A stretch of DNA of 64,000 nt from JAUVXJ01 sp034411995. Its GTDB lineage: Bacteria > Chloroflexota > Anaerolineae > UBA7937 > B3-Chlor. Shown here piece after piece: positions 54,201 to 60,857 of this stretch. Each line of letters begins with the position of its first letter. Position 1 is the first letter of the stretch. The stretch lies in the NCBI GenBank assembly GCA_034411995.1, contig DAOUME010000026.1, positions 248,001 to 312,000 on the forward strand. The letters run 5' to 3'. Under the pieces are notes generated by a model. That model had not been told where the DNA came from. It saw nothing but the letters and a program-made list of their open reading frames with translations, and did not search any database. The translations under genes were made by a program, and so were the position numbers.

Positions 54201-56804
54201 ATCCTGTTCGCTGAGCAGATGGATCAGCAAGATCAAATCCTCTTCGAGACCGCCGCTCGCGTCGTCTTGGATGGGGAAAAGGGCTCCCTTGCCCGACAAC
54301 TGGGCCAGGTACCTGCCGAGCTCACGCGTCTGCCACCGCTCTACCCCACCCTGCCCAAACGCAAGGACGTCGAGCCCACGCCGCTGCTGACCCGGCCGAC
54401 GAACCTTCTCTTCGACAACGGCCTGGGCGGTTTCACGGCCGACGGGAGAGAGTACGTGATCTATCTCCAGCCAGGACAGAGGACCCCAGCCCCCTGGATC
54501 AACGTCATCGCCAATCCCAGCTTCGGGTTCCTGGTCTCCGAATCGGGGAGTGGCTTCACCTGGGCCGAAAACAGCGGTGAAAACCGGCTCACCACCTGGC
54601 GCGACGACCCGGTGAGCGATGCGCCGAGCGAGGCGCTTTATCTACGCGACGAGGAGACGGGGATCATATGGTCGCCCACGCCCTTGCCGGCGGGTGCATC
54701 GGCCCCCTATCTGATCCACCACGGCGCTGGCTACTCCCTTTTCGAACACCAGAGCCATGGCTTGAGACAAGACCTGCGCCTCTTCGGGGCGCCAGACGCG
54801 CCGGTGAAGCTGGTGCACCTGCGCCTGGAGAACCTCTGGAACCGCCACCGCCGGGTCACCGCCACCTTCTACGCGGAATGGGTACTCGGTACTCAGCGCG
54901 ACAAGACGCAGCAGCACATTATTCCGGAGTTCGAAGCCCAGAGCCAGGCCCTGCTGGCACGTAACCCCTTCGACGAACGATTCGGGCGGCGGGTGGCCTT
55001 CCTGGCCGCCAGCCAGCCGCTCCACGGCCTCACCGCCGATCGCACCGAGTTCCTCGGCGGTCAGGGAAGCCTGAGCAGCCCTGCCGCCCTGGAGCGGGTC
55101 GGACTGGCCAGCGCCGTCGAGACCGGTCTTGACCCCTGCGCGGCCATACAACTGCACGTCGATCTCGCGCCTGGTGAGGCCAAGGAGGTGTTCTTCCTGC
55201 TGGGCCAGGGCGCTGACCGGCGAGAAGCCCTGGAACTGGTCGAGCGCTTTCAGGACCCCGCTCAGGTGGAGGCGGCGTGGGCGGCCACCGGCGAGTACTG
55301 GGACGGACTGCTGGGCACCGTCCAGGTGGAATCACCCGATCCAGCCATGAACCTACTCTTGAACCGGTGGCTGCTCTATCAGACGCTGGCCTGTCGCCTG
55401 TGGGGCCGTTCTGCGCTCTATCAGTCCAGCGGCGCCTTCGGCTTCCGAGATCAGTTACAGGACGTGATGGCCCTGGTCTATGCCGCTCCCGAGTTGGCAC
55501 GAGCTCACATCCTGCGAGCGGCTGGCCATCAGTTCGAGGAAGGAGACGTGCTCCACTGGTGGCATCCCCCTTCTGACGCCGGAGTGCGGACCCGCATTGC
55601 GGATGACCTGCTGTGGCTTCCTTTCGTAACCGCCCACTACGTGACCAGCACGGGGGACGCCTCTATCCTCAACGATAGCGTGCCCTTCCTGAGGGGTCAA
55701 CCTCTCGAGCCGGAGGAGCAGGAGCGGTATGGCAGCTACGAGACCGCCGCCGAGAGCCATACCTTGTACGAGCACTGCCGCCGGGCCTTGCAGCGGGGTA
55801 CAACCTGTGGGGCGCACGGGTTGCCCCTCATCGGGACCGGGGACTGGAACGACGGCCTGAACCGTGTGGGCGTTCAGGGTCGGGGTGAGAGTGTGTGGCT
55901 GGGCTGGTTCCTCTACGCCACCTTGAAACGTTTCGCTCCCCTCTGCGCTTTGATGGACGATGAGGGGCAAGGGAACAGCTATCGCCAGCAGGCGGAGGAG
56001 CTCCAGGAGGCCCTGGAGGCCAACGCCTGGGATGGTCAGTGGTACCTGCGCGCCTTCTACGACGATGGGGCGCCCCTGGGCACGGCGCAAGATACGGAGT
56101 GCCAGATCAGCTCCATCGCACAGGCCTGGGCTGTCCTCTCGGGGGCGGCGGACCACGCCCGCGCGGCCTCGGCCATGGAGGCCGTGGCCCAACGCCTGGT
56201 GGACCACGAGGCAGAGCTGATGCTGCTCTTCGCGCCGCCCTTCGACATGATGCCGCGAGATCCGGGCTACATCAAAGGCTATCCGCCGGGGGTTCGGGAG
56301 AACGGCGGCCAATACACCCACGGGGTCCTGTGGACCGTGTGGGCCTTCGCCCAGCTAGGCCAGGGAGATCGCGCCGAGAGGCTATTCCGGCTGCTCAACC
56401 CCATCCATCACGGCGCCGATCCGGAGCACGTCGATCGCTACCGGGTGGAGCCCTACGTGGCCCCGGCCGACGTATCAGGAGTGGCTCCCCATGCCGGCCG
56501 AGGTGGCTGGACCTGGTACACAGGATCCGCAGGCTGGATGTACAGGCTGGGAGTGGAGGCGATCCTGGGTCTGAGACGGCAGGGGGAGACCCTGCACATG
56601 ACGCCCTGCATCCCCAAGCACTGGCCTGGATACGAGATCCGCTACCAGTATGGCGATACCTCTTATCGGATCTCTGTGCGCAACCCCCAGGGAGTGAACC
56701 AGGGTGTGAAGCGTGTGGTGCTGGACGGAGAAGTGCTGCCCGGGGCGGAGGTCCCGCTGCTCCGGGACGGGAGAGAGCATCAGGTACAGGTGGAGATGGG
56801 TTGA
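48237..56804 (+). CDS. Cyclic beta-1,2-glucan synthase (NdvB/ChvB type)
   Basis: 2855 residues, equal to proteobacterial ChvB/Cgs. Layout: soluble N-terminus; two helices at about 328-390; a GT84 glycosyltransferase with VITLDADTSLP (about 545-555), LSHDLFEG and RAHRWMRGDWQ (about 693-703); four or so helices (about 735-800 and 870-915); a GH189 transglycosylase region (about 920-1540, WGISESAYYAFDANMGYQYG near 1402); GH94-type beta-sandwich segments starting near 1575 and 2050; and a C-terminal GH94 barrel with GTGDWNDGLNRV near 2532. It builds beta-1,2-glucan from UDP-glucose at the inner membrane, cyclises it and controls length by phosphorolysis. Periplasmic or secreted cyclic glucan serves osmotic adaptation in proteobacteria; its role in a Chloroflexota-like cell is unknown. 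Confidence 0.93.
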   Translation: MSPARDNGHRDKDAGTSSHGAARSVAIRLGRAHRVSEHPGRHTVLLDRSSDLEASLKDSYQRLQSEVQAASSYGAEWLLDNFYLVQQALRDIRSDMPRRYYRQLPTLDSTPQAGLPRIYDLARSIITHSACRLNPAQMLRFLQAYQSVQPLTIGELWALPTMLRFGILEILGQAAESLAAPVDDSGEKLLGTTPSTLPADLGDGTTIANGVFGLRVLATLDWQAFFESVSLVEQVLRRDPARIYSRMDFETRDRYRRSVEKLARATGRSERGIAREAVRLARQAQTESGNSPRAHHVGYYLIDAGRPLLENNLGFRAPWRSRPRRWLLRHPTLAYLACIALLALSMVLAVVAYAWAANGSTLQIIAAAALMLVPSLTVAVNLTNWLVTHWLPPRFVPKLDFQEGVPADCRTMVVVPTLLSSTSDLERLLQQLELHFLSNQDDHVCFTLLTDFEDAPQKRMPGDDALLDQATVGIRDLNRRHGTDDGGPFYFFHRERRWNPSEDCWMGWERKRGKLTELNHLLLGAKGTSFVVQEGRLDLLSSTRYVITLDADTSLPRDGARRLIGALAHPLNRAEFDGGSGRVVAGYTILQPRVEIIPTSANRSLFARVYSGDTNVDLYSRAVSDVYQDLFGEGIYVGKGIYDLQAFDRTVAGCIPENALLSHDLFEGILGRVGLVTDITLFEDYPPDYLSFAHRAHRWMRGDWQLLPWLLPVVPTASGRGVHNYLPALGRWQIMDNLRRSLGPPALLALLSAGWLWLPGSPLIWTLASFAVPAADLVATTVTGLARRSPRTAVTGLMRSSRYDALRWLLQLTFLPYTAQLTVDAIGATLVRLTVSHRRLLQWTTSAHTIYLFGKERKVGITWRRMYVGPILTALIALLVLLIRPAALLVAAPLLLAWLVSPQIALWTSAPTVRVQTPLSPDQRQELRRFALRTWHYFEEFVGPEDNWLPPDHYQEAPRGLVAHRTSPTNLGLLLLSTLAAYDLGFVGLANVGWRLGYALESLGKLRRYRGHFFNWYDTRTLRPLPPQYVSTVDSGNLAACLVALRQGLLALSHDPVLRWQRWEGLLDALAAVGETVGRIAGPDPPTAIAECRQHLDHISRQVLSVQNEPERWPTTLGRLSEELWPEFERLLGLAMESVSGSGEAALWRELGAWVGRVRYYALDARRETGVLLPWMAAVSEPPPLFGRTNIDPATADAWRALLLALPSNPRLDEIPKVCDEAQTRLAELQEKLHDHHGLADDLAMAHGWCQRLQNGLDFSRKAASDLLSNYEKLASQAEAYFQAMDFGFLYDGQRQLFRIGHNATTGRPDANYYDLLASEARMTSLVAIAKGDVPQSHWVHLGRPFTRLDGERVLLSWGGSMFEYLMPALLMRGYEGTFIEQSARAAVHRQIAYGREKGVPWGISESAYYAFDANMGYQYGPLGVPGLGLRRNLEADLVIAPYASLLALTFQPEPVMNNLSQFAKLGMLGLYGFCEAVDYTPSRVPPEQSKAIVRSYYAHHHGMSFLAMTNYLQHEVMLGRFHADPRIQSVELLLQEKAPRQAPVEYVRGEAAQPVRRVEPGIARKPWSVPVGGPSPQVRLLSNGRYTVLVSSAGGGYSRWQEIDLTRWRADSTMDDWGTWLYLKDRESGALWSAAHQPIGSPADDEEAVYYPYRAEFRRRHRDVASRLDIIVAPDNDVEIRRVILTNHSTRRRTLTLTSYGEVILAPQAQDLSHPAFNKLFLESEYLPERHALVFRRRARAAGEEPVYLGHAVCTKRRQRRTDAHESDRGQFLGRGRTPLDPQALSDDSSGLSGTTGPTLDPVFALGEDVELGPYATREVAFLTVAGRSREEILDLIERYQDWSRIELAFDQALSRTDLELRQLDLTSANLQRFDRLLSALLYPQAALRADASVLADNTRGQPGLWKYSVSGDAPILLVRIASEGGLALVHELLRAHAYWRSRLMEIDLVILNQQDVGYDQPLHGQLRSLINRLGQEAWLNQRGGVFILFAEQMDQQDQILFETAARVVLDGEKGSLARQLGQVPAELTRLPPLYPTLPKRKDVEPTPLLTRPTNLLFDNGLGGFTADGREYVIYLQPGQRTPAPWINVIANPSFGFLVSESGSGFTWAENSGENRLTTWRDDPVSDAPSEALYLRDEETGIIWSPTPLPAGASAPYLIHHGAGYSLFEHQSHGLRQDLRLFGAPDAPVKLVHLRLENLWNRHRRVTATFYAEWVLGTQRDKTQQHIIPEFEAQSQALLARNPFDERFGRRVAFLAASQPLHGLTADRTEFLGGQGSLSSPAALERVGLASAVETGLDPCAAIQLHVDLAPGEAKEVFFLLGQGADRREALELVERFQDPAQVEAAWAATGEYWDGLLGTVQVESPDPAMNLLLNRWLLYQTLACRLWGRSALYQSSGAFGFRDQLQDVMALVYAAPELARAHILRAAGHQFEEGDVLHWWHPPSDAGVRTRIADDLLWLPFVTAHYVTSTGDASILNDSVPFLRGQPLEPEEQERYGSYETAAESHTLYEHCRRALQRGTTCGAHGLPLIGTGDWNDGLNRVGVQGRGESVWLGWFLYATLKRFAPLCALMDDEGQGNSYRQQAEELQEALEANAWDGQWYLRAFYDDGAPLGTAQDTECQISSIAQAWAVLSGAADHARAASAMEAVAQRLVDHEAELMLLFAPPFDMMPRDPGYIKGYPPGVRENGGQYTHGVLWTVWAFAQLGQGDRAERLFRLLNPIHHGADPEHVDRYRVEPYVAPADVSGVAPHAGRGGWTWYTGSAGWMYRLGVEAILGLRRQGETLHMTPCIPKHWPGYEIRYQYGDTSYRISVRNPQGVNQGVKRVVLDGEVLPGAEVPLLRDGREHQVQVEMG

Positions 56805-56877
56805 GCGGTGTCCAGCGCGGCCATCACCTGCATCCCTGCCCCGTCCGCGTCACGTCGTACCTGATCCACGCGATAGG
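56752..56877 (+). repeat. Copy A of a duplicated glucan-synthase 3' end
   Basis: The last 53 bases of the synthase gene and 73 bases behind it recur, diverged, at 57806-57927. Both copies end in CGCGATAGG. Confidence 0.65.
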
Positions 56878-56950
56878 TCATGCAAGGACAGTGAGAGAAG
56901 GCATGGTCTGCACTCACCCGTAGACTATCTGCCGTCGGCCTGCCGTCCCG

Positions 56951-56984
56951 ACAAAGAAAAGGGCCATCCTCTGAAGGACAGCCC
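56951..56984 (-). terminator. Intrinsic terminator of the PEP-CTERM gene
   Basis: On the minus strand a stem GGGC/GCCC with inner TCCT/AGGA pairs (56984-56961) is followed by TTTTCTTTGT (56960-56951), a proper rho-independent terminator 29 bp after the stop at 57013. Confidence 0.75.
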
Positions 56985-57012
56985 CTCTGAAGTCCAGGTC
57001 GTGTTCAGCGGT

Positions 57013-57621
57013 CTACTGTCTCGACCTCCAGCGCAATCCTGCGTACCCTGCCAGTCCCATCAACCCGCTGCCCAGGAGCAAGACCGAACCTGGTTCGGGG
57101 ACGAACTCCGCTGCTGCGCAGTCTTCTGCCAAGAGAACGAATACGCTCCTGCCACCGGTGTCATCCTCGAAGTAGTACTCCATGTCGCCCAGCGCAGGCA
57201 CACACGCTTCCCCCCGGGCGCCCGCCTCGTAGGCCCTCGGTATCATGTCCTCCGGGCAGATCTCACAAGCCCACGCCCACGGACCCCACACGAGGCTGCC
57301 ATCTGGTCCAAGTGGTGCGCATTCAGGCCAAACCTCTCCATTGGACCAGCGCAGCTCGTGATACACCTCTCCCAACTGCGCGGCGTCGGCGCCACCGTCT
57401 GTGCATTTCGAGCTTGGCGTCCATCCCTCCCCGGTGATGGTCGTCAAGTACTGCTCGCCAGGGAGCTGGTGGTCGGGCCCTCCAGCCCAAAACTCCTCCG
57501 GGACGCAGTTCACGCAGGTCTTGTCCGCTCTCAGCGTACCCTGGGCCAAGGCCACGCCGCCGCTGAGTATCAACGCCATGCTCAGTCCCAACAACAGGCC
57601 GCTCGGCCAACGCTTCTTCAT
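57013..57621 (-). CDS. Secreted PEP-CTERM sorting-signal protein
   Basis: 202 residues. An N-terminal signal peptide (about 1-27, GLLLGLSMALILSGGVALAQ) and a C-terminal sorting signal: VPEPGS at 174-179, a hydrophobic stretch LLLGSGLMGLAGYAGL, then a basic end RWRSRQ. This is the tripartite signal cut by exosortase. The middle (about 30-170) is Cys- and Trp-containing with no family I recognise (TCVNCVPEEFW, WACEICPEDMIP). It is a stand-alone gene with its own promoter and terminator. No exosortase is in the window. It lies between two copies of the glucan-synthase tail. Confidence 0.85.
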   Translation of the reverse strand: MKKRWPSGLLLGLSMALILSGGVALAQGTLRADKTCVNCVPEEFWAGGPDHQLPGEQYLTTITGEGWTPSSKCTDGGADAAQLGEVYHELRWSNGEVWPECAPLGPDGSLVWGPWAWACEICPEDMIPRAYEAGARGEACVPALGDMEYYFEDDTGGRSVFVLLAEDCAAAEFVPEPGSVLLLGSGLMGLAGYAGLRWRSRQ

Positions 57622-57669
57622 CGCCTATCCCTCCTTCGCGCCAATAATGAGTCCAATCCACTCGCACTA

Positions 57670-57698
57670 ATTTTAGCACGTCTCTTGATCCGTGTCAA
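57670..57698 (-). promoter_or_regulatory. Promoter of the PEP-CTERM gene
   Basis: Minus strand TTGACA (57698-57693), 17 bp, TAAAAT (57675-57670); expected start near 57663, 42 nt before the ATG at 57621. Confidence 0.75.
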
Positions 57699-57805
57699 CC
57701 CGCGGGGCACATTCTTGCGATATATTACGACTGGACCATATTGATGCTGCAATGCCCTCAAGGCCCTCTTCGGAGACTCTAACGTTGCTGCAAGGTTCTG
57801 ATTGA

Positions 57806-57927
57806 TCCCGCTACGGGACGGTGGAGCGCATCAGGTGCAGGTGAAGGGAGTTGAGCCGAGCCCGGCGACGCCATCACCCGCGGCCCAGCCCTGGCTGGGT
57901 CACAAGCTACCCGGTCTACGCGATAGG
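57806..57927 (+). repeat. Copy B of the duplicated glucan-synthase 3' end
   Basis: About 70 percent identical by eye to 56752-56877. It still encodes IPLRDGGAHQVQVKG, matching the synthase ending VPLLRDGREHQVQVEMG. It ends exactly at the 3' end of tRNA-Leu. Confidence 0.65.
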
Positions 57928-58008
57928 GCGGGTGGGATTCGAACCCACACCCGGGTTACCCCAGAACGGATTTTAAGTCCGTAGCGTCTACCGTTCCGCC
58001 ACCGCCCC
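57924..58008 (-). tRNA. tRNA-Leu (anticodon TAA)
   Basis: 85 nt with a long variable arm. Acceptor GGGGCGG pairs with CCGCCCT (one G-U pair), discriminator A; D-arm TGGCGGAACGGTAGACGC; anticodon loop CTTAAAA; T-loop TTCGAAT in a GTGGG/CCCAC stem. No encoded CCA. Confidence 0.93.
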
Positions 58009-58017
58009 TCCAGCCCC

Positions 58018-58047
58018 ATTGTACTCTGGCGGCCAGCCAGGACGCAA
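58018..58047 (-). promoter_or_regulatory. Probable promoter of tRNA-Leu
   Basis: Minus strand TTGCGT (58047-58042), 18 bp, TACAAT (58023-58018), 10 bp ahead of the tRNA 5' end. Confidence 0.5.
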
Positions 58048-58084
58048 CCCATGCGCCATAGGTCGGCAACCACCGGAAACGACG

Positions 58085-59380
58085 CTACGGCGTCTTCATC
58101 CAGGTGAAGAAGATCCCAAACAGGATGCTGCCTACCACGCAGGTCACGATCATCACCGGTAGCCCCGCCCGCATCCAGATGCGGGAGGTGATCGGCGCGT
58201 GTGTCTTCTCACTGAGCGCTACCGTCACCAGGTTCGAGGCCGAGCCTATGATCGTCCCGTTGCCGCCGAACCCCGCCCCCAGGGCCAGAGCCCACCACAG
58301 GGGTGAGGTCGCGATCCCCAGTCCACCCAGCCGCTGAATAACCGGGATCAAGGCGATGGTGAGGGGGATGTTGGCGACCACGGCTGAGATGACCGCCGCG
58401 ATGAGCAACAGGGAGACGCTGGCCAGGAGCAGGTTGGCCTGCGCCAGTCCCACCACCCCTGCGGCCAGGAGATTCAGCACACCAGAGGCGTCCAGGCCGC
58501 CGACGGTCACGAACAGAGCCGCGAAGAACAGCAGCAGGCTCCACTCGATGCGCTGGAGCGTCTCCTCTACGCTGGGGCGCACCCAGAGCAAGGCCAGCGC
58601 TGCCCCACCCAGGGCGATGAAGGCCGGCGTCAGACCGAGCTGACCCTGAACGAAGAAGAGCAGGACCACCACCCCCAGCACGATCAAGGTCTTCTTCATG
58701 GCGCCCGGGTCGGCCAGAGCCTCGTGCTCGTCCAGGTGCATCAGGGCCTCGATGTTCTTGGGGCTCTCGTTGAGCTGTGCGTGGAACACGATGGAGAGAA
58801 TGATCAGGGCAGCCAGCCAGGCCATGATTACCAGGGGCGCGGTATGAGTCAGGAAATCGTTGAAGGAGAAGCCGCCGGCCGAGGCGATCATCACGTTGGG
58901 CGGATCCCCCACCAGGGTCGCCACCCCGCCGGTATTGGACAACAGCGCCTCCCCGATGAGCAGAGGGATGGCACTGATACCGAGGATCTCGGCGATGAGT
59001 ATGGTCACCGGAGCGACGAGCACGATGATCGTCACGTTGGGCAGCACCGTGGAGAGTAGGGTCGTCGTGGTGCCCAGCACGATGAGCAGCAACTGCGGCC
59101 TCCCCAGTGAGAGTTTGCCCGCCAGGATGGCTGTGTACCGGAAGAAACCGGTCTTCTCCAGCAGCAGAGCCAGGATCATGATGCCCAGGAGTAAGCCCAG
59201 TGTATTGAAATCGATGGCCCGCAGCGCCTCCTCCTGCGAGTAGAAACCCATCATGGTCCCCAAACCAACCATCGCCGCCGCACCGACCATGGCGACGATG
59301 GTACGGTCCACGCGGTCGGAGAGGACCATCACGAAAGTGACACCAAAGACCAGAGCAGCTATGGCTTGCCCGGCTGTCAC
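58085..59380 (-). CDS. ArsB/NhaD-type (SLC13-like) membrane permease
   Basis: 431-residue protein of the ion-transporter superfamily with about eleven helices in two inverted halves. The hairpin motifs are ALLSNTGGVATLVGDPPNVM in the first half and FGGNGTIIGSASNLVTVAL in the second, the pattern of ArsB, P-protein and CitMHS-like carriers. Substrate cannot be fixed (arsenite, sodium, citrate or sulfate are family options). No ars genes are nearby. Its ATG overlaps the CBS-domain gene by 4 bp, so the two are translated together and the CBS protein may regulate it. Confidence 0.88.
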   Translation of the reverse strand: MTAGQAIAALVFGVTFVMVLSDRVDRTIVAMVGAAAMVGLGTMMGFYSQEEALRAIDFNTLGLLLGIMILALLLEKTGFFRYTAILAGKLSLGRPQLLLIVLGTTTTLLSTVLPNVTIIVLVAPVTILIAEILGISAIPLLIGEALLSNTGGVATLVGDPPNVMIASAGGFSFNDFLTHTAPLVIMAWLAALIILSIVFHAQLNESPKNIEALMHLDEHEALADPGAMKKTLIVLGVVVLLFFVQGQLGLTPAFIALGGAALALLWVRPSVEETLQRIEWSLLLFFAALFVTVGGLDASGVLNLLAAGVVGLAQANLLLASVSLLLIAAVISAVVANIPLTIALIPVIQRLGGLGIATSPLWWALALGAGFGGNGTIIGSASNLVTVALSEKTHAPITSRIWMRAGLPVMIVTCVVGSILFGIFFTWMKTP

Positions 59381-59874
59381 CCCCTGTCCTCCTCCGTCGT
59401 GCGGTCGGCCAAGAAGGCGACCGCGATGTCCACGCGGGAGGCGATGCCCACCAGCCGACCCTTCCTGTCCACGATGGGCAGATCCTGGAGCTGGCGCTTC
59501 ACGATGGTGGCCAGCGCGTGCATCAGGCCGGAGTCCTCCTCCACCGCCACCGGGGGCCCCGCCAGCTCGCCCATGGTCAGCGCTCCCACCTCGGGCGTGA
59601 CCCCCGGCTCCACTTGCTCGAGAGCGCCGAAGTCGCGCACGAAGTCGATGTTGTCCAGCAGGGGAACGAAATCCGGCATGAACACGCCGAGCAGGTCCTG
59701 CAAACGCACCACGCCGATGAGAAGTCCCTTCTCATCGACCACCGGCAGTGTGCCCACGTGCTCCTCAACCACCAGGCGAACCGCCTCCTGCACCGTGGTT
59801 GTCGCGCGGACAGTGACCACGCGGCGCTTCATACAGTCTCTCATACACACGTCACTGCTCATGACTTCCCCCAC
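59377..59874 (-). CDS. Two-CBS-domain protein
   Basis: 165 residues holding one CBS pair: first unit MRDCMKRRVVTVRATTTVQEAV then GTLPVVDEKGLLIGVV; second unit VGALTMGELAGPPVAVEED then DLPIVDRKGRLVGIASRVDI. A spacer of about 45 residues (MPDFVPLLDNIDFVRDF) sits between them. CBS pairs bind adenosine nucleotides and gate partner proteins. Overlap with the downstream permease gene suggests that it senses nucleotide status for that carrier. Confidence 0.9.
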   Translation of the reverse strand: MGEVMSSDVCMRDCMKRRVVTVRATTTVQEAVRLVVEEHVGTLPVVDEKGLLIGVVRLQDLLGVFMPDFVPLLDNIDFVRDFGALEQVEPGVTPEVGALTMGELAGPPVAVEEDSGLMHALATIVKRQLQDLPIVDRKGRLVGIASRVDIAVAFLADRTTEEDRG

Positions 59875-59940
59875 GATCGAATCTTACCCCAGCCTGGCCA
59901 GAGGGGACGGGCTAGAGATCACGGCGGACGCCCGCTGCCT

Positions 59941-59984
59941 GACAAACAAGTGGCCGATAGTTCGACGAAGGACTATCGGCCACT
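59941..59984 (-). terminator. Intrinsic terminator of the tRNA operon
   Basis: AGTGGCCGATAGT (59949-59961) pairs perfectly with ACTATCGGCCACT (59972-59984) around ten bases; on the minus strand it is followed by TGTTTGTC. It stands 10 bp beyond tRNA-Cys. Confidence 0.8.
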
Positions 59985-59994
59985 CGTTCATCAG

Positions 59995-60065
<71 letters not shown>

Positions 60066-60070
60066 AGAGA

Positions 60071-60145
60071 TGGAGCGGAAGACGAGATTCGAACTCGCGA
60101 CCCTCTCCTTGGCAAGGAGATGCTCTACCGCTGAGCCACTTCCGC
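60071..60145 (-). tRNA. tRNA-Gly (anticodon GCC), CCA encoded
   Basis: 72 nt plus an encoded CCA. Acceptor GCGGAAG with CTTCCGC, discriminator T; anticodon stem TCTCC/GGAGA with loop TTGCCAA; T-loop TTCGAAT. The only one of the four tRNAs here with CCA in the DNA. Confidence 0.95.
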
Positions 60146-60156
60146 TCATCACGAGG

Positions 60157-60229
60157 TGCCGAGGAGCAGAATCGAACTGCTGACACCATGATTTTCAGTC
60201 ATGTGCTCTACCAACTGAGCTACCTCGGC
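60157..60229 (-). tRNA. tRNA-Phe (anticodon GAA)
   Basis: 73 nt. Acceptor GCCGAGG with CCTCGGC, discriminator A; D-arm TAGCTCAGTTGGTAGAGCA; anticodon stem CATGA/TCATG with loop CTGAAAA; T-loop TTCGATT. First gene of the operon Phe-Gly-Cys. Confidence 0.95.
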
Positions 60230-60244
60230 GGGGTCACGAAGGTC

Positions 60245-60273
60245 ATTCTACACCATCTCCTGTCCTTTGTCAA
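60245..60273 (-). promoter_or_regulatory. Promoter of the Phe-Gly-Cys tRNA operon
   Basis: Minus strand TTGACA (60273-60268), 17 bp, TAGAAT (60250-60245); start expected near 60238, nine bases before tRNA-Phe. Confidence 0.8.
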
Positions 60274-60857
60274 GCACACGCCTCGGTAACATCTTCATCT
60301 GACTGGACAGGGCACTTCGGGCGGATACGGCCCCTGGTGCGGAACCCGCGCCTGACGGGGGTAGTGGCCACCCGAGCACAGCGGAGCAAGAGCAGGAGGC
60401 CCTCTCCCTCCGGGAGAGGGTGGGGGCGAGGGATCTGTTCGTAGTGAGGGCTTCAGCCTTTCCCATGGCGGGAGGGGACCATCGGTAAGGAGAGCTTCAG
60501 CCCTTCCCCTGCGGCGAAGCGCACATATCACCCTCCCCTCGATCCCCTCCCATCAAGTGAGGGGGGATTACTCTGCGCAGTTGGCGGCTCCTCTAAGTCC
60601 CTCTCCCTTGGGGAGAGGGTTGGGGTGAGGGGAAGCGCGAGCCTCCTCCCCCTCGATGGGGGAGGACTGGAGGAGGGGGTGCAGCCAAAGCGCATCCCCT
60701 TTGACGAGGTTCAACGCATCCTTCGATCCGTCGCTTCGCGACCACCCTTCGACAAGCTCGGGGCGTGGCTCACGATGCCTTGGGCCGTCCAACGACCATG
60801 GCAGGGTTCGTCGTGAGGGCTTTTGCCCTCCGCAGACGCGCCGACGTGAGCCGACCG
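60274..60857. repeat. Repeat-rich spacer with REP-like palindromes
   Basis: No gene. Two copies of CCCTCTCCC...GGGAGAGGG form hairpins at 60400-60420 and 60599-60619, each followed by a G-rich tail (TGGGGGCGAGGG, TTGGGGTGAGGG). Related GA/CT-rich inverted stretches are at 60527-60567 and 60641-60677. The phrase GTGAGGGCTTCAGCC and variants recur at about 60445, 60490 and 60815. These look like dispersed extragenic palindromes. Confidence 0.65.
60746..60763 (+). repeat. Short dispersed element copy (intergenic)
   Basis: CCTTCGACAAGCTCGGGG, related to the copies inside the RHS pseudogene. Confidence 0.5.
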
